64,000 nt of DNA from Erythrophleum ivorense (GCA_026724425.1 JAIUCV010000578.1:62001-126000); one strand, 5' to 3'; positions 25,501-39,200 are shown, numbered from the stretch's first letter. Notes: generated by a model not told the origin, from the letters alone. Program-made: numbers and translations.

Positions 25501-27706
25501 GGGTTACTGATAGTGAGAAAGAAGGCAAAGGAAGGAAGAGCCATGAATATTATGTTGATAAGCTTTCTAGATGTCATGATTGATAGTGAAGAAGTTACAA
25601 ACCACGTTTATGATAAAGTGGCACACCACTAGGAATACATGAACCACACACATGCAAGGTCTCAATCTCAATTCTCAAGCATGCATTCATAATCAAACAA
25701 AATGGATCTATCATTATCGTCCGCACTCATATTGCTCTACGAAAAACTATGAAACACAATTTTATTAATATCTTTAACGATAATTCTCTTTTCTTTTCTT
25801 TTCTCATCCCCATCTCTTGGCTAAGATTAGCTGAACTAACTAGCACATTTTATACTTGAATAAATTGGAGTCTCCTGGGCAACATAAAGAGCGTGGTTTG
25901 ATGTCAACCAAAAAAAAAAAAAAGAGAGCGTGGTTTGGATAAAGAGAACGAAAGAAATAGAAATAAAATTTCACGGAAGCTGCTTAAAAGCTGAATGGAT
26001 TGTTGATTCTATTACTTGGCCTGTGACCTTTTTTTTTTTGGGACGAGTAGAATGTCTATGACTATGACCCTCCTTTTTTTCTCCAGTTCAGGGCTTCAAT
26101 ATTAATGAACCATTTCTCTTTGATTGAATAATTATGGACTCCAGCATGAGGGATACTTATTCACTCGAGAGCCAAGCCCAGATTTGAAGAATGACGTAAT
26201 GGACCAAAAGTTAAAGGAAATTGTTGAGGGCCAAGTTGTAACTGACTTTGTCTGGTTCTCTACTCAGTCTTGGGCCATTTTGGTTGGGTATCAAGTTAAG
26301 GTCATTCAAGCCCAGTTTCACTACCCTCTCTCTTCATTTTCTGTAAGCCCAGAACAAATTTTTAGCTTATTACTTTTATTGGCAAGACTCTGTAGTTAAA
26401 TGTATAAAATTATAAAAGGCAGCCCATGTCCTGCCACAATTCAACTTCAACACGTTAACTGTTTTCATTGATTACATACTTTTTTTAAAAAATTTATATG
26501 TAATTATTTGTATTTTTATTATTAAATTTTTAATTAAAATATAATGAATATATAATTTTTTAATAATAACATAATAAATATATATTTTTTATAAAAAAAT
26601 TTATAATTTATAATTAAATTATATATTTGTCATGTTATTATTAAAAAATATATTTATTATATTTTAATTAAAAATATTTAACAATACAAATATAAAAATA
26701 TAAATTCAATCCAAAATAAAATTGACTACATTAAAAATTATTAATTATTAAATAATATAATATTTAAAATAATTAAACATGAACTATTTAATAATTATTA
26801 CATTATAATTAAGTTACATAATGATTTTGAATTTATAGTATCATTATTTTAAAAAAAAATCAACAAGAGAATTTATGATCATGTAATAAATATTTAATAT
26901 TATCTTACATAATAATTGATATCTTCTAATTACTTAAATTGGTGTTCTGACAATGACGGGATTTCTTGCCAATTTATTTTTAGTACATAAATGGGACGAG
27001 AAAAGATTTCATAGCAATGAGATCACGCCAGAAAATGCCTTATCACTTTGAAGTTAACACCTGCTTTCCTTCTTTGTTTGTTTTTGGTCAAACTGGTCCC
27101 TTCTTGCCAACACACGGCAAAAGCATCAAGCCCATTAGCCCAATTAAAAATTTGATGACCCCCAAATTCATGCGACCCCCTATGATCTTCTTATTGCCTG
27201 TGCGAAAATAGTGTTAAAGGGAATATCATTTTTCAATTACAATATAATAATTATTAGATATTATTAAATATACAATAATATTTTATTTATTTTAATGGAT
27301 TTATTATTATTATTTTTATATTTATTAATTATAAAAAATAAATAAATTATTTAAATAATTATTATTTACTCAATATTTTAAATAATTTAATAAATTATTA
27401 TTTTATATTTAATAATTAATTACTTCATAATTAAGAAATATAATGTTATTAAAAACAAAACATCATCGCTCGAGTGAGAAAGTGTAGCGGACTAACCAGG
27501 CAGACCTGGAAGCATCCAGATGAGATTTGGATCTCCACGTCCACCCCAACTCTTCCTATTGGCGCGTGTACTCTACCACTTCTCCCTTTCCACGCCACCT
27601 CCCCAAGTCCTGAGCGCGTGTGTCTCTTACTATTTTATTATTATCATTATTTGGGCATCAGAGTTCTTAAACGGGGCTGTGTCTGAGGCAAAGGGGTTTC
27701 AAGGCT

Positions 27707-28356
27707 ATGACCCGTTTCTCTGTGAAGATCCGCCTCTCTTCCCTGGTCGTCAAACCGACCCGCTTTCTCTCTCAGAAGCTTACTGTCCTCTCTCTCTCCA
27801 CCTTCCATTTCTGCAAGTCCCTTGCTCGCTTCCTACTCTCCAAAACCCTCTCCTTCCTCACCATGGACAATTTCTTCGCCGATCACGACGATTACTTTTG
27901 GGACCTCGATTCTCGTCCCCTACGTCGCTTCTTTCGAGAACAAGACCCTCAATTGGAGAATGAGCCCCTCTACTTGGTTCTTTACAGGTGATTTACTTTT
28001 TCTTATTCCCTTTTCATCTCATTGTTTGATTGACGAGGAATAAAATAAATAGGAAAAACAATATGGACTGGATAGCTATTTCGTTGTTCTGCCGTATTGC
28101 CTTTTCTTTCTTTCTTTCTGGTGTTTTCTTTGGAGAGATACGGTTATGTCTGTGTGTCGTTAAATACGTGGTCAAGGTGGGATCCTTGTATCCTAAGCAA
28201 CTGTGATACCTGTTGCAGGCAAAAATTTAAAGCTGAATGAATTCGTAACTGATATTCCTTTGCTTGCTTATATTCAACCCTAATTATGTTTCATCCTTTG
28301 TTAAATTGAATTTTAGTTTGAAGATTGGATTGGTTGAACTGCAATTGTGCTCGCCT

Positions 28357-28389
<33 letters not shown>

Positions 28390-31300
28390 CTGGATTGCAG
28401 GTGGTGGAAAGAAGTAGAAGAGGATGCTGATCGTGTAGAAAATGTCCTTTACTCAGTATCAACGAATTCTGGTTTTGAGTGTGATTCAGAAATTGTGCTT
28501 CATTTAAGGAAGGCAGACAACCGGGAGGAAACGATGAATATTGAGGTGGGGTCTTCAGGCCGTCAATATGCGTTGGTTCCTGAAGGATTGTGGTTGCGTG
28601 CCCTCAGACGGTGAGTCTGGAACACACACACACACACACATATATTCTGTCATTCCCTTTTCCCTTTGAACTCATTTGTAGCTCACTGTTTATTGGAAAA
28701 CAATATGTTAACGACATATTGAATGCCTTAAGTTATGGTTGTGGTCATCTTTCTGTACCCCAAGTTGGTAATTTTTCACTCTAATTGTGTTTAATGCATG
28801 ATTATGCAGTGTGTGTAATTTTTAAATTATGAAATATAAACAAATTTTTTGACTCGTAGAACACATGCCACAAATGGTGCATCATTTCTTTATAGCATTG
28901 CCATCATCTCCCAGATTTACATGGCTGACTTCTAAATTTAGTTGGTAAACATGTAACATATGCTGAGCACTGAACCTAGTCAATAATTAAATGCCTTATA
29001 TAAAAGCAGTAGGCTGTAGTTGTTATCTGCCATAATTTCTTAATTGCTCCTATAATTTTTTCGCAAAAGAAAAAGTAAAAATGCTAATAAGCACAAGCAA
29101 CTTATCATTGCTACCTCAATAAATGTTGGACCATTTATATAAGTACCCTTTCATTACCTAGGAAAAACAGAAACTATAAGGATCATCAGAATTCAGAACT
29201 GAAATAGAGGAGAAAAATCGGTCACACAACAGCAGCTTGCGTTTTTTGTTAGGAGTAGCTCACTTGGTGCACATGCCCTTGTTAAACACCAATGCTATAC
29301 TAGATGCATAAACCATCGGGCCCTATAGAATGGGAAGCTACAATGCTTTCATGTCCATATTCCTTGGCCCCCACACTTTCTCATTGGTGTCCAAGTGGAA
29401 CTTATGCAACGCTTTATGGATGGCTCTATGTGTATTTCATAGAAATTGAACATTGATTTGCTGTTCCTCTTCCCACTTGCCATCTCCATAATAATTTTAA
29501 TACTCTCATGAAGGTTAGGATTAACCTTTATCTGCTGAGGATTGTATGATGGACTTCTTTCCATTTCAAGTTATAATATTTTTCTAAACGGTTCTTTACA
29601 ATGACATATATTTTATAGAAGTTGAAAGTGGATTCATTTCACTCTTCTTTTAGGTTTAGTGATTCTAATAATGCAGTGATGGATTTTGGGAGCCTCTTCT
29701 ATACAGAAGATAGTTTGCCAGATTTGTTCTCCTTGCAAGTTAGGATATATGTTTCCTGGGAAACAAATTCATTGGTAGCAAAGATAAGCCAAAAGGTATG
29801 GTTTTAGTGATTTTCTTGTTTTCTTCTTCTGAATGGAACTAACCCTACAAAAGGCATTTGATTTTCTATTTATTTCTGAGTAGGTTTATATTATCAATGG
29901 CTAATAATAGACAGCATGGTTTCAGGAAAATATGGTTGACTTCTACAAGAAAGCTTGCAATATTTTCAGCTCTGAGTATAATCCAGTGAGTTATCTCACA
30001 ATTAATTTTGTATAGAGGTTGTACATGTCCCGTTGTTGATGTATGATATGGAATGTGCAGGTGCACATTTTGGACTTCTCAGGCCAGACAACCCAGTTTT
30101 TCATAAATGAAAACGAGTCTCCTGGGCAACTTGAAAAAGGGGTGAGTTGTGGACTCATCTTATTTATTTCCTTTTTTTCCTTAATTCTGTCAAAGAATTT
30201 TCAACTTTATGTGGGATGAGCCCAGTGAGGAGCTAGACGCTGTACAATTGTTGGTGTGATTTTAAAATTTAAAGTATGTACTTAGTAGTTGTTGTTGTCC
30301 TTTTCTTTTCTTTTTCTTTTTTTTGGGGTGTTTGTTATGTTGAATTCTTCAGCCTTTGGAATTTGATTTCAGCACTTACATTATTATTTTGGCGATTATT
30401 TTGTTGAATTCTTTGGGTTCTGGAAACTTTAGCATGTTTTGATGAGTCAGGAAAATTTAATGACTCTAAGCACCCTTTACTACCTATTTCCTGTTCCCTA
30501 CCATGAGCAGAAAACTAGGATGGGGTTGGTGGGAAGATATGATACTATATGCACTTATAACAAGCTGGGGGCGTGATTAGACTGTTAAATTATTTGGTGT
30601 TTGACTGTGAGGGCTAACTGAGAGTTTAAGTAAAGAATATTAATTCATTTCTTACTGCTTATCTGTCTTTGTTGAAGCAGGTCTTTCTTTGAAATGAATT
30701 GTATGTGTCAAGGACCAATTCACCCAAAAGCTTAAGTTATTAAATGAGTGCCCATGAAATACTATAACCTCTTACAAGTTCCTTGACACAAGCACAAGCA
30801 CTTTGGGTTGAAGTGGGAACAAAACACAAGTCCAACATACTTTGTGCTGAAACTTATTTTTAATCAGGAGAAATGGGGGTGGCAATGATGGATCTCTAGA
30901 CCATTTGGTCATTGAGGTTTTGATACCATGTCGAGGACCATTTCAACCCAAAAGCTTAAGTTGTTAAGTGACATTAAACCACAGTGTAGATGATTAGGCA
31001 TCAGAATTGAATGAAGTAGCTGCAGCTACTGAATTTGGTTCTATATTTAACTTCCCCATGGATTGAAATGTTTGTGAGGTTAATTTATTTCTTGATGAAT
31101 TATTTAGCTTGCAACATTCCACAAATTTTGATAGTGGTTTTTACTATAGAAGAAGTCAGTGTTCTAGGTTGTTTTCCGGAGGATTCTTTGCACTTTGATT
31201 GGAAACTCAAATGCACACTAACAATTTTACCGCAATTTTTTTTTTTTAAATTCAGACATCTGTTTTGAAAATTCATTGATAGTTTTGAAAACATGGAATC

Positions 31301-34300
31301 CAGTTATTCAGTCTGTTTATAGCATTTCCGCTTCTTATCCATGCAGGTTGTTCTGGAGCTGCACGTTTATGGACTTTCTGATTCTATAAAGGTTAATGGA
31401 AGCAATGAGATAGCTGTAGATAGGTCTCCAATGGGATGTTCCTCTCACAGTGGCTCTGTTATGATGAATGGAACCACTCAGAATGTGAATCCCTATGTGA
31501 CAGCTACCAACACCTTTCGAAGGAGTAGCTATAGAGGAGTTGGCTCTTTGGGCTTGACAGGATTACAGAATCTTGGAAATACTTGTTTTATGAATAGTGC
31601 CATTCAGTGTTTGGTTCACACCCCCAAGCTTGTTGACTTTTTCCTGGGAGATTACCAGAAAGAAATAAATTATGAAAATCCCTTGGGAATGAATGTATGC
31701 TATATATTGTCTTTCCATTTTTTGGCGTTACATTCTCACTTATACCCTGTTTAAGTATCTTTCATTTGGTATTCCTGAGTTTATCTGTTTCTGTTTGAAA
31801 ATTGCTTCAGGGAAAACTTGCTTTAGCTTTTGGAGATTTACTTAGAAAGCTATGGTTTCCTGGAGCAAGGCCTGTGGCACCAAGAATGTTCAAGATGAAA
31901 CTTGCTAATTTTGCTCCTCAGTTTAGCGGTTATAACCAGCATGATTCTCAAGTTAGTACTTTTTCATTTGCTACATGATTTGCATGTTAAAACAAATTTA
32001 CTTTCCCTCTACTCATATAATCAATAAATTATGGGATTTTGTAACATGGAGATGAAATAATTTCTTAAAATGTGATGTGTCTATCATGCAGGAACTTCTT
32101 GCTTTTTTGTTGGATGGACTCCATGAAGACCTTAATCGTGTAAAGCGCAAGCCATACCATGAAGTAAAAGATGAAGATGGTCGTCCAGATGAAGAAGTGG
32201 CAGAAGAATATTGGCGGAATCACCTTGCTCGCAATGACTCCATAATAGTTGATTTGTGCCAAGTGAGTCTTATGAGATTCCTATTATATGTGATGTGAGA
32301 AATCTCGCATCTTCATTAATTTTTTTGGGCTTCTACATGTCTTTTTGTGTACAATGTTCTCTAGGTTTCTGTATTAGTGACTCATAGAAAACTTTTTTGA
32401 TAGAAAAAGTCCCTCTATTTGTCCCTAACAGAGGATCCAAGTTTAACATGTTGGATTACTACTCACGAATGAACTGCTGGGTGTATCAGAAGAACTTATG
32501 GTTATGTGATGGGCACCCAAGCAAAGTGAGGAACTCTCCTCTGAAAGGTAACTGTTGAGGTGGGAGAACCACCTTACTTAAGTACCCTATTGAATATCCC
32601 ACACTATTCAAAGTGAGACTCTGGCATCCCATACTTAGTCTCCATTAATTGGCCACCCTCGAAAAGTCAATATCCTGGTGGCTACACTTTGTGACACTTC
32701 ACTCAGCCTCCTGCCGATCGAAAACCTCTACCCATCAAAACCTGCCATAGGTAGTTCTTTCAGAGCCATCGACTACCAGCTCTGATACCAATTGATAGAT
32801 ACCTAAGCAAGGTAGAAAACACTCTCCCAAAAACTAGCTATTGAGGTGGGAGAATCACCTTATTTAAGTAGCCCATTAAGTATCTTGTATTATTCAAAGT
32901 AGGACTTTGGGATCCCATTATACCTTAGTCTCTACCATTATGTAAAACTGGCAATTAGCTAACACTGAGCCTCACTTTCCTTGTAATAGGTTCAACATAC
33001 ACCCTGAAATTTATGTGGTACAAAATGATGCATTGAAAAATGGATAGTTGCCTGTGATTCCATTCAAGATTTGACTTTTCCAGAAAGCTATTTAGTGTTG
33101 GTTTGAGGATCATTTCAATTTATCTCACTGGTTGATTTTGAACACTAAGCTACTGGCATGAGATAATTTCCTGTTCTAAAATTAAATTTCTTTCATTCCT
33201 TTTACTCGTAGGGTCAGTTCCGGTCAACATTAGTTTGCCCTGTTTGCAAGAAGGTTTCGATAACTTTTGACCCTTTTATGTACCTATCTTTGCCGTTACC
33301 TTCTACAATGATGCGGATGATTACTTTGACTGTCCTGAGCACTGATGGGATTACACTGCCTTCCACATTTACCATAACATTACCCAAGAGTGGATTATTG
33401 ATGGATCTTATTGAGGCCTTAGGTGCTGCATGTTCCTTAAGAGATGATGAAACTCTCTTGGTGGCTGAGGTAACTTGCTATAGTTTTTAAGTAGAATTGT
33501 ATTGCAGGGGATCACTGCCTCACTGGTGATAAATATAATTTACTGGGCAAGTGCTAACAATTTTCAAGGGTGTGTATTCTAATCCAAAGCTGACTTCATG
33601 GGCTTACTTATTCCAGATATACAAGAATCGCATCTGTCGTTTGTTGGAGGAACCATCTGATTCGCTAGCCTTGATTAGAGATGAGGACAAACTTGTTGCT
33701 TATCGATTACCAAAAAATAATGAGGCTGGCCCCTTGGTTGTTTTCATGCATCAGCAGGTGACAAAGTAAGCTTTCTAAGCATAGTAATGATCTTTTAAAG
33801 TTATGTCAGTTTTGTCCTACAGTATCTTTGTATGTTTGTCATCAACCCGAGTTTTAGAACAAAGAACTCCAGGTTCCACTCTACTTCATGTGTGAATTTT
33901 AGGTGATCAAAGAAGCTAACAAATGCTCTTAGCATGTTAATATGAATGGCTTATACAAAGTTAGAATTTGATAACAAGCACTAAAGGAATTGCACCTAAA
34001 TTTCCTCCTTTTTGCTCATCATGAACTTATGAAGCACCAACCTTTCAAGAAAGGAGGCATGCATGAATGACACCAATTCTCAATTAGTCACTCTGAGACC
34101 TCTATACAGTACTCTTAAAAATAGAATAGATTTGATTTTTATATTTGACACTTCTCAACTTTGGAAGACATTTTAATACATACTAGACATAACCTAAGTA
34201 CACTTTCATATTTTTCTTAATGTTGTCCTACCTGTATATATGCCATTGTAAACTTTATGAGAGCTAATGTGTGCTGGTTGTCTCAAATAGAATAAAGTAA

Positions 34301-36229
34301 AATGAATTAAAATAATGGAGGATTCTGTAAGCATATTGTGTAAATCTTCATACTTATTAGTTTATATTTGGTAAATGAGTCTGTATTTGGTAATATTCTA
34401 TTGTTAATCATTTCCCTGCTCTTTGCTGATTTTTGGAGTCTGCTTTATTTGCTGTGCGATGGCTTCAGGCATTACAGTTTTGGGAGGGAGAAGTTGGTAG
34501 AAAGTTTGTTTGGCATTCCTATTGTGGCCAGGTTGCCCAGTGTTTCTTGTGGATATGACATTCGTAGGGAGTTTCTGAAGTTAATTAATCCATTTCTGTT
34601 GTCCTCTGAAGATTTATTAGATGAGTATGATGATGATGATGATGTGGATATTAAAGTTAGTGAAGATAATGAGTTGGGTGATGCCACTAGCTCTGCATGC
34701 TTGGAAAGTGATTCAGATTCTGACTTGGAGGCTGACTTCAAATTCTACTTAACTGCACCCCTAGGAACAGAGAATGCGAAGATACAAATGAACAAATCAT
34801 TACCATTCACTGTGCTACCCAAAAAGCTGGAGGTGGCTGTCTTATGGTCAGATAAGATGATTAAAAAGTATGATACATGCCTGCTCAGCTCATTGCCTGA
34901 GGTTTTCAAGCCGCAGTTATTCACCAAGAGAACACAAGAATCAGTTTCTGTTTACAAGTGCCTCGAAGCCTTCTTAAAAGAGGAACCTCTTGGGCCAGAA
35001 GACATGTGGTTAGTAGATATATTAAGTCTGTTACTTTATTTATGAAGATATTCGTGTTCTATAAATTTATATCTTTGACATAATCTAGCAACTGCTGGGG
35101 CTGAACTTTTAAATTTGTTAATCAGATCTGATCAATTGGTATTTAAATACCAAGCTATTTCAATTTTCAAGTATCAAGTTTTATATGTTAATCAATTTCT
35201 GTTCATTATGCCCTGAAAGGCTAGGCATATTTCAGCTTGTCTAATGTTTCATATTGCAATACGGTGTACTAATAGGTACTGTCCTAGCTGCAAAAAACCT
35301 CGGCAAGCGACTAAAAAACTAGATCTTTGGAGATTACCTGAAATTCTTGTTGTTCATTTAAAGAGGTTTTCATTCAACCGATACTTCAAGAACAAGCTAG
35401 AAACATTCGTTGATTTCCCCATCAATGATTTGGACCTCTCAACGTATGTTGCCCACAAGAATAGCCCGTCTTCCAACCATTACGAGTTGTATGCAATCAG
35501 TTGTCATTATGGAGGCTTGGGAGGAGGTCACTATACAGCATTCGTTCGTGTAAGTATCTCATTATAGGATATGGCTTTTAATCAGTTAAAACATTACTCT
35601 CTTCATTTTCAATTGAGTATTTGATTGTTTACCCAAAAAAATTAAGTATTCAATTAGCCTATCTCACATTTTAAGACTTGGAAAATGACAAACAATGTTG
35701 AGACATGTATTGACTATAAAAAGTAGGAGGCTTCTGCAGAATATCTGATATGTGTTTCACTAGTTTTGTTTAAAAATTAGTTCCAAAACATTATTTTTCG
35801 TGAGTGCAGGGATCACATAAGCTTCCCATAAAATAGTAAAACTTCATATCATTTTATAATTATCACCTAGTGTTTTGTCTGCTTGACTATTGTATTTATC
35901 GTTGACAGTATATTATATTATCATTTTGGCATAATTGGTTTTCTAAAAAATTTGTTCTATGAACAGTGGAGAAGCTATTACTGACATTCTGAATTGTTTT
36001 GATGCTATTGGCTTTGTGCTGAATCCTCTGTGCATGTTGCTTCTCAATGTTAAATTTATTATAGGCATTTTCGTATATTCATTAAAATTATGCTTATCCA
36101 ACTGTATTTGCTTCCATGCAGTATGGACTTGACAAATGGTACGAGTTTGATGATAGCAGGGTTGTCCCTACCAGTGAGGACATGGTAAAGACTTCTGCTG
36201 CATACGTTCTTTTCTACAGGAAAGTTTAG
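27707..36229 (+). CDS. Ubiquitin-specific protease (DUSP-UBL-USP), UBP5/UBP8 class
   Basis: Thirteen exons join in frame: 27707-27987, 28401-28610, 29654-29795, 29926-29985, 30061-30141, 31347-31694, 31811-31951, 32092-32262, 33212-33469, 33617-33765, 34469-35008, 35276-35549 and 36122-36229. They give 920 aa, or 868 aa from a stronger-context Met (accATGG) at 27863. A DUSP domain comes first (YRWWKEVEEDAD to GLWLRALRR), then a UBL-like stretch. The catalytic domain follows, with Cys box GLQNLGNTCFMNS (Cys338 in the long form), QDE-type NQHDSQELLAFLLDGLHEDL, zinc-ligand pairs CPVC and YCPSC, and His box GGGHYTAF (His879). An acidic insert (about EYDDDDDVD) splits the domain. It should cleave ubiquitin from proteins. 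All catalytic elements are present, so I judge the gene functional. It looks closest to Arabidopsis UBP8, from memory. Confidence 0.95.
28355..28386. repeat. (ATTT)n microsatellite in intron 1 of the protease gene
   Basis: About seven tandem copies of ATTT ending 15 bases before the exon 2 acceptor, so they form part of the polypyrimidine region. Confidence 0.9.
28622..28640. repeat. (AC)n microsatellite
   Basis: A short AC dinucleotide run just inside intron 2 of the protease gene, about 11 bases after the donor site. Confidence 0.9.
30706..30975 (-). mobile_element. Degenerate TRIM-like LTR element in intron 5 of the protease gene
   Basis: A segment starting tgtcaaggaccaattcaccc (30706) recurs as tgtcgaggaccatttcaacc at 30929, both followed by caaaagcttaagtt. 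Directly before the second copy, the plus strand reads ttttgatacca, the complement of a tRNA-Met-type primer binding site (tggtatcaaaa). This layout of repeat, short interior, binding site and repeat indicates a small minus-oriented LTR element. The second repeat is truncated or decayed after about 45 bases and I found no target-site duplication, so the boundaries are approximate. Confidence 0.6.
32507..32644 (-). repeat. TRIM 3' LTR
   Basis: This is the plus-strand-left terminal repeat. It shares the core ttgaggtgggagaa and attcaaagt blocks with the repeat at 32793-32937, and is preceded by the target duplication ttatg. Confidence 0.88.
32793..32937 (-). repeat. TRIM 5' LTR
   Basis: This is the terminal repeat next to the primer binding site. 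It starts tgatagatacctaagcaagg and ends ctctacca, and is followed by the target duplication ttatg. Confidence 0.88.
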
Positions 36230-39200
36230 AACCCGTTGGGATTTACCAAGTATACAGGGAAGAAAAAAGGATCTAGTCTTGCACATATTTTACAAGCCAC
36301 AGGGGAAAGAGGGTAGTTCTTAAGTTTTTTTTTTTTTAATTATTATCGGAAGATTGATCATCACATCTATTTGCTACATGTATATAAACATTGAAAATAT
36401 ATTTTGAAATATTAACCAATTTTGTTTTTTGGGGAGAAGATGTAGCTTCCTTTCAATTTGAGCTCTTATATGGTAGAAAATTATAAATTTGGCGCCTTGT
36501 AAGTTCTCATTTTTTATTAATGCTTATTTTTAATGGGACTAATAATTTTAAATGCTTAAGTTGTACTTCTGAGGTTCCGAGTTCGGACCCTTCCAATTTA
36601 ATGCTATATAATTTTTATTCTTGTTAAGAAAAAGTTCTATATCTTTTTTTTCTTTAACTTGCATTTAATAATAACTTCGTGTCAAGACTTTGCCAGGTCC
36701 AAGATGATTAAAAACTACATAATTATTAAGAAATATAATCAATTAAAGCTGTCTTTACCTTTTTTCAATTAGACTTAGGTATAATTTTTTTAATATTTTT
36801 TAAATATGTTTTTTTAATTAAAATATGAATAATGTATAAATTTTTAATAATAACAAATAAGTATGTAATTTAATTGAAAATTTTACATTTATTTATATGA
36901 ATGATATGTTAATTTTTTATTCTATATTTGTTATATTTTAATTAAAAAAAACGATACATATAAGTCTTTCTTTTTCTTTTAATTCTACTGGGACTGTCAT
37001 TTTGGCTGTATATTTTCTTATTTTGACCATGATCTATTGATTTTATGCAATAAAAATTATTAAGTAAATTATAGAAACTTCTCTTAAATTTTATTGAAAT
37101 TATGAGTCTCTTATCTATTTTTAAAAAAAATATATAAATTTCTTTGAAATATTATATTTTAATTTAATTTTTATTTTTTTACTAAAATAGTTTTTATTAA
37201 CCATTCATACATATTTTTTTTATGAAAAGTATTTTAATCCAAAAAAACTTAAAATTAAACTAAAATGTATACTTTAAAAATAAAAGAGGGATTCATGTGA
37301 TTTTAATAAAACTCAGAAAATTTATGGCATTTATTCAAGATTATTTGATAAAGAAATTTTATGTCTAATATTAAGTTTTATTTTAGGCTCAAGTGCACGC
37401 ACACACGTTTTACGCATTTAGTTGTGTGAAAAAATATATATATAGGGCTAGTTAATTTCAATGTTGGTAAAAGTAGGAACTAATCAATATTTATTTTAGT
37501 CTAGCCCAAAACAAAAGATCAATATTTGTTTTAGTACAAAATCATTTTGATAAGATATATAAAGTTTATTAGTGGTAAAAATGAAAAATTATTATAATTT
37601 ACAAATAAGAAAAAAAATGTATGCTTACCAGCATTTGCATAGATTTATTATAATTTTTTAATTTTCGACAAACAATATGAGATATTAAGTAAGACTATTA
37701 GAGGAGTTGGATTGAGCAAAGCAAAGTTTAGGAGTCAACAATTGGCCTTGCAGCTTGGCTAGTTCAATCTTGTTTGCTCTTGTGTTGGGCCAAGTCAATA
37801 AAGAAATTTAAGTAGATTAAATTAGTTGGTTTACCCTGATCTAATCTTATATATATATATATATATATAATATTTTATAAGAATTTATATGAATTTTTTT
37901 TATTGAAAAAATATGATTTTATAGAAATTTATATATAAATTTTATTTTATTTCAACATTATTTTATAATTTTTACCAATAATTTTGAGAAAAAAAGGTAA
38001 TCATACTAAACCAATCCAATATAATACTAAATCAAATCGTATAGAGCTAAGATCAAACACCAAGTTTAAAAAAAGTAATTTGATGCTAAACTGGGTTAGA
38101 CATTAAACTAAATGAAAATTTAACTTTGATCAACTGAAACACTTTTGGTAAGGTTATTTAAACCTCACAATTCATATAGGATAGGATGGAGATAAAGACA
38201 GTTACACAATTAAATAATAATAATAAAAAAAGAATAGATTGATAGATAAGGTGAGTAAATTAGAGACAATTTACTTTTCACTACATAACTTTCAAAAAAG
38301 AATTGTCAAACTAGGATCTTAGCTCTCTCATCAACTGCAAATGTTTTTGTCTCAATTCTATTATAAGTCAAACGATTCATTGAAACCACTTCAACTAAAC
38401 ATGTTAATTTTTCTTCACAAAAAGAAAATTGTTCAGTATTCATGACATTCTTTTAGAAAAAAGTTAAATTTATATGTAATTTTTTATATTTCTGCTATCA
38501 AATATCTCAATCAAAACATAACAAATATATAATTTAATTAAAAAATCATTCACTTATTTGCAAAAACTATATATATCATGATATTATTAAAACATTATAT
38601 ACCTATCTTATTTTGATTGGCAAGTAAGAATATAAAGAATTGTATATAATTTTTTTTCCTAAAAAATTGTTACTTAAAATGTATCATTTTGTTAACACAT
38701 TTATTAACCAAAATAAATTTAAGATTAAATGGCACAAATCCTCCTAAAATTTTGAGTCACATATAGATAGCCCTTTTATCTTTAAAACTTGACAATAATT
38801 TTTTTAAAAACTTTTTAATTTGTACAAATAACATCTTATTTTTAATTAGTTTATTATTTTATTAATGAATTATGATATTTCAATGACAATAAATCTTTTT
38901 AAATTTTATTTTTTTTATAAATATTCTCTTACATTTTAAATTATACATAAATAGCCCGTAAACTTTATGTCATAAGCATATAACTCTCTTGACGTATTAT
39001 ATTCCATTAATAAAAAGAACAATCTGATTAATAGCAGAGAAATTATATGCACAAATTTAAAAGTTTAAAAGGATTCATTGTCAAATTTTAAAAATTAAAA
39101 AATTACCTGCACATGATTTAAAGTTAAAAAAAAAAATTATTCTTAATTTAACCTACATTCAAATATCATCTTTCCCTAATGTTCAATACTAATGCTAACT

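Larger units (their letters stand above)
16245..27706. other. About 11 kb gene-poor AT-rich intergenic DNA
   Basis: 16245-16560 is the likely promoter and 5' UTR of the minus-strand NT-C2 gene. The rest has only short open frames (for example 20373-20570, 21142-21547 minus and 26124-26399) with no recognisable motif, splice partner or family-like composition. Supported contents are a Tourist-like MITE (21774-22083), TA microsatellites and related AT-rich degenerate repeats near 23.5-23.7, 26.5-26.8 and 27.2-27.45 kb. The last 200 bases are the pyrimidine-rich leader of the ubiquitin protease gene. Confidence 0.6.
32507..32937 (-). mobile_element. Complete TRIM retrotransposon in intron 8 of the protease gene
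   Basis: This 431-bp element lies in minus orientation. The two LTRs are 32507-32644 and 32793-32937 (138 and 145 bp, roughly 75-80% alike by eye), each starting TG and ending CA. On the minus strand, the primer binding site tggtatcagagct (plus-strand agctctgatacca, 32779-32791) directly follows the 5' LTR, matching the 3' end of initiator tRNA-Met. The 148-bp interior has no coding capacity. The flanking 5-bp duplication ttatg is exact (32502-32506 and 32938-32942). Terminal repeats under 250 bp around a tiny non-coding interior define TRIM elements. LTR divergence implies an old insertion, and the host exons remain intact. Confidence 0.92.

Noticed and set aside
26124..26399. 91-codon plus-strand frame in intergenic DNA
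   Set aside because: No recognisable domain and no coding context; likely chance.
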